From UBA2730 sp022793235 (lineage in GTDB: Bacteria > Bacillota_I > Bacilli_A > RF39 > UBA660): a stretch of 13,334 nucleotides of DNA. The DNA lies in contig CATJZL010000054.1 of the NCBI GenBank assembly GCA_949745755.1, forward strand, positions 1 to 13,334. The letters run 5' to 3'. The notes below the pieces were generated by a model. That model had not been told where the DNA came from. It did not search any database and saw nothing but the letters and a program-made list of their open reading frames with translations. The position numbers were made by a program, and so were the translations under genes. This document shows, in pieces, positions 6,809 to 13,334 of the stretch (position 1 is the first letter of the stretch; every line of letters starts with the position of its first letter).

Positions 6809-9142
6809 ATGCAAGAGTATTTAATTGTGTGTCCTAATGCTACGAAGATGTCTTTGCTTCATAAAATTTATAGGGAGAGGCAAAAAGTTTCTGTTAAATT
6901 TATGAGTATAGAGGACTTTTTAGATTCTTATTTTTATACTTATGATTATCAAGCTATATCTTTTATTATGCATAAATATAATGTTACTCTTTCTATTAGC
7001 AAAATGTATTTGCAAAATTTGTATTTTATTGATTGTAATAAGAAATATAGGAATAAAAAACTTCTTTTTTTACAACAATTAAAGATGGAATTAGTTGAAA
7101 ATCATTTGTTGACATTTCATAATGAATTTAAAATGTATTTAAAAAAGAAAAGTATTTATGTTCTTAATTATCCTAGACTTGAAAAATACTTAGTTGATTT
7201 ATTTCAAGAATTGCATGCTGAGGTTGTTTCAAGAATGCCATTAGAAAAAGATTTTACTGTATTTTCTTTTCGAAATATGTATGATGAGATTTATTTTGTA
7301 ATTGAGCATATTATAGAACTTGTTCGTAAAGGGGTTTCTTTAAATCAAATTACTCTTTTAAATGTGAGTGAAGAATATTATTATACAATTAAAATATTGT
7401 TTGAGGTTTTTCATATTCCTATTTCCCTTTCAACAACACATAGTATTAAGACTAGTTTACTTGTTAAAAGATATTTGCAAAGTAAAGAGTTACCTGAAAT
7501 TACAGAAGATAATTTTGAGCTTGTTAATCAGATTGTTGCGATCAAAAATCAGCTTGTCTATTTAGAAGATGATATAAATTATGATGCTTGTTTTCTTGAT
7601 GTACTTGATCATACTATGTTAAAAGGGGAGAGGTGTAAAGATAGTGTTCAAGTTTCTAATTTATTTGAGCGTGATTATAGTGAGGATGAATATGTATTTT
7701 TAATTGGATTTAATGATCAAAAAATACCTATCCTATATAAAAATGAGGATTATATTACAGATGCTATAAAAGATGAGGTGTCCTTATATACTACTAAAGA
7801 GAAAAATAAAAGAGAAAGAGAAAATACATTTATTTATCTATCCAATATTAAAAATCTTTTTATTAGTTATAAGCAATCTAGTTTTAAAGATAAGTTTTAT
7901 CCTAGTAGTATGATTAAAGATTATAATATGAAGGTTGTTGAGAAAATGGTTGATAATTTTAACCTTTCTCATGCTTTTAATAAGAGAATGCTTTCAATAT
8001 ATTTAGATCAATATTATAAATATAAGGAAAAAAATCAGTTTTTATTTCCTTTATACATAACTTATAAAGATCAGTTGCTTTATAATACTTATACTCATAT
8101 TTTTACAGGAATAAATCGAGATCGTTTTTTATCTTCTGTTACGAAAATAGGACTTTCTTATACTAGCATGAATGCTTATAATCTTTGTGGTTTTAAATAT
8201 TATGTAAATTATATTTTAAAGGTAGATCCTTTTCTTTCTAATTTTAGTACTTTTATAGGGGACTTGTTTCATTTTGTTTTAGAGAAGTGTTTTCTTGATC
8301 ATTTTGTTTTTGATGAAGTTTGGAATTCTTATTTGGAAGGTAAGGAATTATTGGTTAAAGATGGATTCTTTTTAGAGAAAATGAAAAAGATTTTAGAAGA
8401 AGTTATAGGTGTTCTTAAGGAACAGAGGTATTATACTTCTTTAAAAGATGGTTATTATGAAAAAAGTATTTCTATTCCTTTAAAGTGTAATGAGGTAGAA
8501 GCTTATTTTTCTGGTAAAATCGATAAGATATTGTATAAAAGTGATGGGAGTAGAGATTTGTATGCTGTTGTAGATTATAAAACAGGTAGTTTTGATGCAT
8601 CTCTTTATAATATGAAATATGGAATTGGGATGCAGCTTGCTACTTATCTTTATTTAATTGAAAGATCCTCTGTTTTTAAAAATGGTGTTTTTGGAGGGAT
8701 GTATTTTCAATCTGTTCTTCCTAAATCTTTTCGGTATGATGGAAAAAAAAGTTATATAGAAAAATTAGAAGAACATTTGAAGCTTGTTGGTTATTCTACG
8801 GATGTAGAAGAAGTATTGTGTGAAGTAGACCATGAATATACAAATAGTCGTATGATTAAGGGCATGAGGACTACTTCTAAGGGATTTTCTATGTATGCTA
8901 GGCTTTTGAGTGAAACAGAGGTCAAGCTTATGCATGATTATACAGAGAAGGTTATTTATAAAACGCTTTCTTCTATTCTTCATCAAGACTTTTCTATTCA
9001 TCCTATAAGAATAGATAGAGATCTTGTTTCTTGTAAATATTGTAAGTATAGAGATTTGTGTTTTTATAAAGAAGAGGATATTATTGATTTTGAAAAAAAT
9101 ACAAGTTTAGATTTTTTAGGAGGGGACTTTTGTGGCAAATAA
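6809..9142 (+). CDS. addB: AddB/RexB-like subunit of the AddAB helicase-nuclease, short form
   Basis: This 777-residue protein matches the C-terminal half of AddB, which with AddA resects double-strand breaks for RecA-dependent repair. A PD-(D/E)xK nuclease domain is visible: H488 (DLFHFVLE), D572 (KIDKI) and D589-Y590-K591 (VDYKTG). Cysteines C460, C742, C745 and C751 have the spacing of the AddB iron-sulfur cluster that pins the nuclease domain. AddB is usually about 1,150 residues and often has an N-terminal Walker A. Here the N-terminus (YLIVCPNATKMSLL) has no GxxxxGK[ST], so the helicase-like half is reduced and probably purely structural. A segment near residue 296 (VFLIGFNDQKIP) still resembles the family. 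TAGGTGA precedes the ATG. The gene overlaps addA by 11 bases, which supports the pairing. Confidence 0.88.
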   Translation: MQEYLIVCPNATKMSLLHKIYRERQKVSVKFMSIEDFLDSYFYTYDYQAISFIMHKYNVTLSISKMYLQNLYFIDCNKKYRNKKLLFLQQLKMELVENHLLTFHNEFKMYLKKKSIYVLNYPRLEKYLVDLFQELHAEVVSRMPLEKDFTVFSFRNMYDEIYFVIEHIIELVRKGVSLNQITLLNVSEEYYYTIKILFEVFHIPISLSTTHSIKTSLLVKRYLQSKELPEITEDNFELVNQIVAIKNQLVYLEDDINYDACFLDVLDHTMLKGERCKDSVQVSNLFERDYSEDEYVFLIGFNDQKIPILYKNEDYITDAIKDEVSLYTTKEKNKRERENTFIYLSNIKNLFISYKQSSFKDKFYPSSMIKDYNMKVVEKMVDNFNLSHAFNKRMLSIYLDQYYKYKEKNQFLFPLYITYKDQLLYNTYTHIFTGINRDRFLSSVTKIGLSYTSMNAYNLCGFKYYVNYILKVDPFLSNFSTFIGDLFHFVLEKCFLDHFVFDEVWNSYLEGKELLVKDGFFLEKMKKILEEVIGVLKEQRYYTSLKDGYYEKSISIPLKCNEVEAYFSGKIDKILYKSDGSRDLYAVVDYKTGSFDASLYNMKYGIGMQLATYLYLIERSSVFKNGVFGGMYFQSVLPKSFRYDGKKSYIEKLEEHLKLVGYSTDVEEVLCEVDHEYTNSRMIKGMRTTSKGFSMYARLLSETEVKLMHDYTEKVIYKTLSSILHQDFSIHPIRIDRDLVSCKYCKYRDLCFYKEEDIIDFEKNTSLDFLGGDFCGK

Positions 9143-12100
9143 ATGGACAAAGGAGCAAAAACAAGCTATTGATATAGAGGGGTGTAATGTTCTTGTTTCC
9201 GCGGGAGCAGGAAGTGGAAAAACGGCTGTACTTTCTGAGAGAGTCTTAAGGAAAGTTAGGATGGGAATCCCTATTGATAAAATGCTTATTTTAACTTTTA
9301 CGAAGGCTGCTGCTAAAGAAATGAGGGATCGTATTCGCAATAAGTTGATAGAAAATGATTTATGGGATCAAGTGGATTTATTAGATTCTTCTTATATTAC
9401 TACATTTGATAGTTATAGTTTATCTATCGTAAAAAAGTATCATTATCTTTTGAATCTATCTTCTGATGTTTCTATTACTGATTCTGTTTATCTCGATATT
9501 TTAAAACGTGATATTTTAGAAGAGATCATGAATGAAAATTATGAAAAAGGTGATTCTTCTTTTAAAGATTTTGTTTGTCATTTTTCTTTAAAGGATGATT
9601 GCGAACTTGTAGACTCTATTATTCGAATTTCTAATAAGCTAGATTTAAGGTATGACAAGTATGATTTTCTAAAAAATTATATGGATACCTTTTATAGCGA
9701 TTCACATTTGAATAAACTTGTTTCATTTTATGAGAAAGTGGTTCTTGAGGAAAAAAATCTATTTAATGAACTTTCATTACAATTAAAAGAAGTTTTAGAG
9801 GATAAAAAATTAGCTAATTTTCAACTAAAAGTTGATTCTTTTTTAGAAGCAGATACTTATAATACTATTTCCTCTAAGTTAACTTTACTTACCCTACCTA
9901 GATCAAACGGATATAGTGATGATGCCAAGGTGATTCATGATAAATTAAAGGCTTCTAAAGATTCGTTAATGAAGCTTTGTATTTATGAGAATTTAGATTC
10001 TGTCAAAGAAGAACTTAGATCTACATATAGTGATACGCAGGTTCTTGTTCGTTTATTGATTAGTCTTTTAGAGAGAGTCAATGAAAGAAAAAAAAGAGAA
10101 GGATTGTATGATTTTAATGATATTAGTCATTTAGCGATTACTCTTGTTCAAAAGCATTTAGATGTACAACAGGAGATTCGTGATTCTTTTCAAGAAATAC
10201 TTATTGATGAATATCAAGATACTAGTGATAATCAAGAGTTATTTATTTCTCTTATTAGTCATGATAATGTATATGCTGTTGGAGATATTAAACAATCTAT
10301 TTATCGTTTTCGAAATGCTAATCCTTATATTTTTAAGAATAAATATGATACATATGGTCAAGATATTACTTCTGGAGTTAAAATTGATTTAAATAAAAAT
10401 TTTCGAAGTCGATGTGAGGTTCTTTCTAATATCAATATGCTTTTTGAAAATGTTATGGATGATTTTATTGGGGGTGCAGATTATAAGAAGAATCACAAGG
10501 CTGTTTTTGGTAATATATCCTATAATGAAGAAGGGCATACTGAGCAGAATTATAATTTAGAAGTTTATACTTATGATGTTTCTTCTACTATTAGTAATTT
10601 AGAGAAAGAAATCTTTATTATTGCTGAGGATATACAAAATAAAATTGATTCTAAATATCAAATCTTTGATAAGGATAAGAAAATTCTTAGAGATGCTTGT
10701 TATGATGATTTTGTTATTCTTCTTGATAAAAAGAGAGATTTTGATCTTTATAAGAAAATATTTGAGCATCTAAATATTCCTCTTACTCTATTAAAGGAAG
10801 AGACTATTCATAATACAGATGATTTTTTGATTTTACATAATCTTTTTAAACTTGTACTTAAAGTATATGAGAAAAATTTTGATGTTGAATTTCGATATAG
10901 TTTTCTATCTATTGCTCGAAGTTTTTTGTTTCGATATAGTGATGATGAAATTTTTAGAATCTTTTCAACAGATTGTTTTTTGGAGACATCTATTGTAAAA
11001 GTTGCCTTTACTATTTGTAAAAAAATAGATGTTCTTCCTTTAAGAGATTTGTTTTTTGAAGTTATAGAACATTATCATTATTTGGATAAGATTCTTACTA
11101 CTACTGCTATTCAGAGAAAGGAAAATGTTCTTCTTTATTTAAATGATTTTTTATCTACATTTGAGAATGGGGATATTTATCAATTTGTTGATTACTTGGA
11201 TCGTGTTATAGAAAGAGATTACGATATAAAATATGATAATAGTGTTTTTATTCCTAATACGGTTAAGATTATGAGCATTCATAAGTCTAAGGGATTGGAA
11301 TTTCCTATTTGTTATTTTGCGAGTTTAGAAAGTCATTTTAATAAGCGTGAACAAAAAGAAAAAGTTATTTTTGATCATCAGTTTGGACTTATTTTGCCTC
11401 AAGTGGGAGAAGAAAGTAAAGATACAGTTAGTAAAATTTTATTTAAAAGATTTGATACAATAGAGGAGGTGAGTGAGAGAATACGACTTTTTTATGTTGC
11501 TCTTACAAGATGCAAGGAAAAGTTAATATTGGTATGTCCTGATGTAGAAGAGGATTTATCTATTGCAGAGGATATTATAGATAATCAAAAAAGAAGAAAA
11601 TATGTGTCTTTTTATGATATTTTGAAAAGTATTTGGTATAAACTAAACAAGTATGTAAAAAGAATTGAAAAAAAAGAATATTCAAGAGAATATTTATATA
11701 CAGTAAGTGATTTTTCTTTGGAGACAGATTTTGAAAATTGCAATAAAATAGAGGTAAGAGAGCAAGAGTTTTCTTTGGAAAAAATAGAGAGTCATCATTA
11801 TTCAAAAGGAGGACATGTTCTTCTTTCTAAGGAAGAGTATTCTAAAATGGAATTTGGGCGTAGAGTTCATGAGATATTAGAAACTATAGATTTTCAAAAA
11901 CCAGACTATAGTTGTATAGAAAATGATTTTATTTGTAACAAGGTTAAAATGTTTCTTTCTAGTGATTTCATACAAAAACATTTGGAAGATACTTTTTATA
12001 AGGAATATGAATTTGTTTATGAAAAAGAGGGTGACATTTTTCATGGTATTATTGATTTGATGATTGAAAATGATACATCTATTTTGATTGTTGATTACAA

Positions 12101-12233
12101 ATTAAAGGATATAGAAGATGAAAATTATATAAAACAGTTGTATGGATATAGAGAATATATAAAAAGTATTACTAATAAAAAAGTTGAGCTCTATTTATAT
12201 TCTATTCTTTTAGAAGAATTTAAGAGTATATAG
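9132..12233 (+). CDS. addA: AddA/RexA helicase-nuclease subunit
   Basis: This 1,033-residue protein is a UvrD-type helicase fused to a nuclease. A Q motif lies at residues 5-12 (WTKEQKQA) and Walker A at 23-31 (SAGAGSGKT). Motif II is DEYQD at 359-363, motif III is GDIKQSIYRFR at 384-394, and motif IV is NFRS at 423-426. Motif V surrounds H717 (SIHKSKGLEF) and motif VI is RLFYVALTR at 785-793. The C-terminal nuclease has H913 (GRRVHEI), D975 (GIIDL) and D988-Y989-K990. All motifs needed for both activities are present, so it should be functional. It is shorter than the usual 1,200 or so residues. The start is GTG 9132 behind AGGAGGGG at 9118-9125, inside the end of addB, so the two are probably made together. 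The stop is followed immediately by silent cassettes. Confidence 0.93.
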   Translation: MANKWTKEQKQAIDIEGCNVLVSAGAGSGKTAVLSERVLRKVRMGIPIDKMLILTFTKAAAKEMRDRIRNKLIENDLWDQVDLLDSSYITTFDSYSLSIVKKYHYLLNLSSDVSITDSVYLDILKRDILEEIMNENYEKGDSSFKDFVCHFSLKDDCELVDSIIRISNKLDLRYDKYDFLKNYMDTFYSDSHLNKLVSFYEKVVLEEKNLFNELSLQLKEVLEDKKLANFQLKVDSFLEADTYNTISSKLTLLTLPRSNGYSDDAKVIHDKLKASKDSLMKLCIYENLDSVKEELRSTYSDTQVLVRLLISLLERVNERKKREGLYDFNDISHLAITLVQKHLDVQQEIRDSFQEILIDEYQDTSDNQELFISLISHDNVYAVGDIKQSIYRFRNANPYIFKNKYDTYGQDITSGVKIDLNKNFRSRCEVLSNINMLFENVMDDFIGGADYKKNHKAVFGNISYNEEGHTEQNYNLEVYTYDVSSTISNLEKEIFIIAEDIQNKIDSKYQIFDKDKKILRDACYDDFVILLDKKRDFDLYKKIFEHLNIPLTLLKEETIHNTDDFLILHNLFKLVLKVYEKNFDVEFRYSFLSIARSFLFRYSDDEIFRIFSTDCFLETSIVKVAFTICKKIDVLPLRDLFFEVIEHYHYLDKILTTTAIQRKENVLLYLNDFLSTFENGDIYQFVDYLDRVIERDYDIKYDNSVFIPNTVKIMSIHKSKGLEFPICYFASLESHFNKREQKEKVIFDHQFGLILPQVGEESKDTVSKILFKRFDTIEEVSERIRLFYVALTRCKEKLILVCPDVEEDLSIAEDIIDNQKRRKYVSFYDILKSIWYKLNKYVKRIEKKEYSREYLYTVSDFSLETDFENCNKIEVREQEFSLEKIESHHYSKGGHVLLSKEEYSKMEFGRRVHEILETIDFQKPDYSCIENDFICNKVKMFLSSDFIQKHLEDTFYKEYEFVYEKEGDIFHGIIDLMIENDTSILIVDYKLKDIEDENYIKQLYGYREYIKSITNKKVELYLYSILLEEFKSI

Positions 12234-12235
12234 GC

Positions 12236-12382
12236 TTTTACGGTGATGCTTTTATCTTTATACATTCTGATTTACCATGGCCTTCTCGTGGTGGAGAATG
12301 GTGTAATGGTTTATTGAGTGGTTTATTTTATATTGTTGATACGTTATCTGAGTCTAATTTTTTTAGTGGAAGTCGGTTGTAA
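12236..12382 (+). pseudogene. Start-less cassette A, C-type-lectin-like variable domain fragment
   Basis: The plus-strand frame entered at 12236 reads Phe-Tyr-Gly-Asp and continues 46 codons from the Gly (12242) to Gly-Ser-Arg-Leu, followed directly by TAA (12380-12382). It contains PWPSRGGEWCNGLLSGLF, then FFSGSRL. This pattern (Pro-Trp, Arg-Gly-Gly, Trp, Asn-Gly, Gly-Leu-Phe, and a terminal Gly-x-Arg) resembles the C-terminal portion of C-type-lectin-like or formylglycine-enzyme-fold domains seen in Firmicute phage and surface proteins. The frame opens at 12224 and has no ATG, GTG or ribosome site before the conserved part, so it cannot be expressed alone. It lies in a different frame from addA. 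It may be a decayed gene end or a silent donor cassette. The family match is from memory of the pattern and is tentative. Confidence 0.55.
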
Positions 12383-12411
12383 TAATAAGACTATAATATA
12401 TGTGTGAGTTG

Positions 12412-12431
12412 AATTATTTAAGTGAATAATT
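12412..12431. repeat. Inverted repeat between the two cassettes
   Basis: AATTATT and AATAATT are perfect complements around a six-base loop (TAAGTG). The stem is all A/T and no T-tract follows, so a terminator role is unlikely and chance is possible. Confidence 0.3.
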
Positions 12432-12454
12432 GCTAAAATATTATAGAACCTATT

Positions 12455-12613
12455 TTTTACGGTGATTGTACAGGCTTTCTCCATAAGTTGGCTCCTTGGT
12501 TTTATTTGGGGAGTTCATGGACTTATGGAGTTCTAGCAGGAGAGTTTTCGTTCGCTCCATCTGGTGGAGATCCTCATTTCTTTCATGGAAGTCGGTTGTT
12601 TGATGTACTATAA
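12455..12613 (+). pseudogene. Start-less cassette B, C-type-lectin-like variable domain fragment
   Basis: The frame reads Phe-Tyr-Gly-Asp and again 46 codons from the Gly (12461) to Gly-Ser-Arg-Leu, then Phe-Asp-Val-Leu and TAA (12611-12613). It contains APWFYLGSSWTYGVLAGEF and later HFFHGSRL. It aligns to cassette A with no gap over all 46 codons and shares 18 residues, all at scaffold-like positions (G1, D2, F6, H8, P12, W13, G17, W20, G23, L25, G27, F29, F40, F41, G43-L46). The frame is closed upstream by a TAA at 12434 and has no start codon before the conserved part. Cassette B keeps four residues beyond Arg-Leu that A has lost, next to a two-base length difference. The nature of the parent protein is inferred only from the pattern. 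Confidence 0.55.
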
Positions 12614-12666
12614 TATATTTTGTATTTATATGGTATGTTTTTATCAAAAAAATGGATATTATAGAA
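12455..12666 (+). repeat. Tandem unit 2 of a two-copy degenerate repeat
   Basis: This unit repeats the blocks TTTTACGGTGAT (12455-12466), TGGAAGTCGGTTGT (12585-12598 region), ACTATAATATAT (12607-12618) and ATATTATAGAA (12656-12666). Its length (212 bases) is within one base of unit 1 (213) and the period is 219 bases. Only six bases (12449-12454) separate the units. Confidence 0.75.
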
Positions 12667-12674
12667 TTTTCTTG

Positions 12675-12694
12675 AGACCTTTAAGGTCTTTTTT
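12675..12694 (+). terminator. Rho-independent terminator after the cassette region
   Basis: AGACCTT (12675-12681) and AAGGTCT (12683-12689) are perfect complements, best folded as a five-base-pair stem with a TTTAA loop, and are followed by a run of T residues (12689-12694). It would end plus-strand transcripts from addBA. On the minus strand it overlaps the stop of the XRE gene but no T-tract follows there, so it is one-directional. Confidence 0.8.
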
Positions 12695-12902
12695 CTTTTT
12701 CCATAGTAATTTTTATTCCATGAATATTTGCCCATTCTATAAGGGTGTGAAGATAAATATTTCTTTGTCCTACTTCTATTTTTTTAATAGAGTCTTTGCT
12801 TCTATTTACGGTTTCTGCAAATTCTTGTTGTGTTAGTTCTGTCCATTCTCTTAATATTTTTGTTATATCTTTTGTTTCATATTTATTTAAAATTATTTTC
12901 AT
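12681..12902 (-). CDS. Small XRE-type helix-turn-helix regulator
   Basis: This 73-residue protein is little more than a Cro/C1-type helix-turn-helix domain. A first helix with LREWTELTQQEFAETV is followed by the recognition region NRSKDSIKKIEVGQRN, then a last helix and a short strand-like end (HGIKITMEKE). The start is the ATG at 12902-12900, with AAGAGG (complement of 12909-12914) six bases upstream. It is transcribed away from the TasA-like gene, and its predicted promoter contains one of a pair of 16-base near-repeats, so it probably represses itself and acts on the divergent gene. It is too small to carry a ligand-binding domain. I see no partner toxin or methylase next to it. Confidence 0.88.
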   Translation of the reverse strand: MKIILNKYETKDITKILREWTELTQQEFAETVNRSKDSIKKIEVGQRNIYLHTLIEWANIHGIKITMEKEKRP

Positions 12903-12950
12903 ATTTTTCCTCTTTTCAATACTTTTTTAGTATGACCAATTTAATACTGA

Positions 12951-12979
12951 AATATAAAGTGCACTATCAGTCTTGACAA
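12951..12979 (-). promoter_or_regulatory. Promoter of the XRE regulator gene
   Basis: Read on the minus strand, TTGTCA (complement of 12974-12979) and TATATT (complement of 12951-12956) are spaced by exactly 17 bases. The spacer contains the palindromic core AGTGCACT. The -35 box is nearly the same DNA as the -35 box of the opposite promoter. Confidence 0.7.
12952..12967. promoter_or_regulatory. Operator O1 of the divergent control region
   Basis: The 16-base site ATATAAAGTGCACTAT recurs with a single change at 13007-13022 and holds a perfect 8-base palindrome (12958-12965). It covers the -10 box and spacer of the minus-strand promoter, where binding should block transcription of the XRE gene. 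A weaker third match (GTATACTATA) lies at 12982-12991. Confidence 0.65.
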
Positions 12980-13002
12980 TTGTATACTATATATGTAATA
13001 AT
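12973..13002 (+). promoter_or_regulatory. Promoter of the TasA-like gene
   Basis: A consensus TTGACA (12973-12978) is followed by TAATAA at 12996 after 17 bases, or by AATAAT at 12997-13002 after 18 bases with an upstream TG (12994-12995) as in extended -10 boxes. The -10 element is the less certain half. A leader of about 95 bases would precede the ATG at 13107. Confidence 0.65.
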
Positions 13003-13006
13003 CAAG

Positions 13007-13022
13007 ATATAAAGTGTACTAT
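13007..13022. promoter_or_regulatory. Operator O2 of the divergent control region
   Basis: ATATAAAGTGTACTAT differs from O1 at one base and lies 55 bases from it in the same orientation. It starts just after the plus-strand -10 box, over the predicted transcription start, where a bound repressor would block the TasA-like gene. Confidence 0.65.
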
Positions 13023-13106
13023 AAGGGTACCTTTTAAATTGCGGATAGCTTATTTATAAGAAGATAGTAGTGAGTTATTTGTATAAAGTATTTAGAGGAG
13101 TAGAAA

Positions 13107-13334
13107 ATGGAAAGTAAGAAGAAAAAGAGTATTACAGTCTTGGGTTTGTTGTCTTTATTACTTGTCATAATTGGGGTAACGTATGCCGCCTTTAGTTATA
13201 GTAAAGTGGGAACAAATGAAAATACCATCTCCACTTCAACCATCTCTATGAGTTATACAGAAGGAGATAATAAAATCACAATAGATAACGCCCTGCCAAC
13301 AGAGGATGAAGTGGGGAAGACTCTAACAGAAGAA
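13107..13334 (+). CDS. TasA/camelysin-like exported protein, N-terminal part (runs off the window)
   Basis: Seventy-six codons are visible and the frame is open at the right edge. The start ATG has AGAGGAG (13094-13100) six bases upstream. A Lys-rich start (MESKKKK) and a hydrophobic stretch at about residues 9-25 form a signal peptide ending near TYA-AFS. The following residues (FSYSKVGTNENTISTSTISM) fit the start of TasA/camelysin-like proteins, in which an Ala-x-Phe-Ser junction is cut by SipW-type signal peptidases and is followed by an Asn-x-x-x-x-Gly/Ser-Thr pattern. Such proteins form surface fibres or matrix in Bacilli. No SipW gene is visible here. The codons are richer in C and G endings (gtc, gcc, atc, acc, ctg) than those of neighbouring genes, hinting at different origin or high expression. 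The assignment depends on the N-terminus only. Confidence 0.7.
   Translation, partial: MESKKKKSITVLGLLSLLLVIIGVTYAAFSYSKVGTNENTISTSTISMSYTEGDNKITIDNALPTEDEVGKTLTEE

Larger units (their letters stand above)
12236..12448 (+). repeat. Tandem unit 1 of a two-copy degenerate repeat
   Basis: The unit runs from TTTTACGGTGAT (12236-12247) through TGGAAGTCGGTTGT (12367-12380) and ACTATAATATAT (12390-12401) to ATATTATAGAA (12438-12448). All four blocks recur exactly and in the same order in the next unit, with nearly the same spacing. The parts between them have diverged strongly. It starts three bases after the addA stop codon. Confidence 0.75.

Noticed and set aside
9116..9340. Minus-strand open frame over the start of addA
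   Set aside because: It is a shadow of the conserved AddA Walker A region on the plus strand.
12450..12647. Open frame of 65 codons on the minus strand
   Set aside because: It is antisense to cassette B, has no ribosome site, and the plus-strand frame shows the conserved pattern between the two units.
12236..12666. Diversity-generating retroelement variable repeats
   Set aside because: No reverse transcriptase, accessory gene or template repeat is in the window, and differences between the copies include silent and non-adenine changes.
12236..12666. CRISPR array
   Set aside because: There are only two long units with coding-type conservation, without short regular repeats and unique spacers.
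12564..12836. Open frame of 90 codons on the plus strand
   Set aside because: It overlaps cassette B out of frame, the terminator and the XRE gene on the other strand, lacks a ribosome site and reads as Phe/Tyr-rich low-complexity sequence.

Overview
The window is a low-GC stretch of bacterial chromosome, strongly biased to A/T at third codon positions, with Shine-Dalgarno sites of the AGGAGG type and TGA used as a stop (the yceD homologue ends in TGA, so this is not the Mycoplasma code). The gene set is MarR plus a heterodimeric ABC exporter, yceD-rpmF, addB-addA and a TasA-like exported protein. It suggests a Firmicute close to Bacilli/Erysipelotrichia, possibly one of the uncultured reduced gut lineages such as RF39. 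That placement is inference.

Region 1 (1-4888): about 290 bases with no visible gene, then a clean sigma-A type promoter with a perfect inverted repeat over the predicted transcription start. A MarR-family regulator and the two halves of an ABC exporter follow, packed so that stops and starts touch or overlap, and a hairpin terminator closes the unit. The first exporter half has a degenerate ATP site and the second has the catalytic one. The second half also carries a large extracytoplasmic insertion.

Region 2 (5015-12233): housekeeping genes. A P-loop ATPase of unknown role is followed by yceD (DUF177) and rpmF (ribosomal protein L32), then a terminator, then overlapping addB and addA for double-strand break repair. 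The L32 reading frame carries a short N-terminal extension with the L-D-I-Q-L-F-A pattern known from the cleaved leader of ribosomal protein L27 and of some phage structural proteins. This is one of the two most interesting observations. Both Add proteins are shorter than usual, and AddB has no recognisable Walker A motif.

Region 3 (12234-12694): no intact gene. Directly after the addA stop are two tandem units of about 213 bases. Each encodes a start-less 46-codon module that aligns with the other without any gap and keeps a scaffold of Pro-Trp, Gly, Trp, Gly, Phe and Gly-Ser-Arg-Leu. The module resembles the C-terminal part of variable C-type-lectin-like domains of phage and surface proteins. 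These look like silent cassettes or remnants. A terminator hairpin follows.

Region 4 (12681-13334): a small XRE-type regulator on the minus strand faces away from a plus-strand gene for a TasA/camelysin-like exported protein that runs off the window. The two predicted promoters share one -35 region back to back. Two near-identical 16-base sites flank it, a layout expected of a self-regulating divergent switch. The exported protein gene is visibly richer in G+C than the rest of the window.
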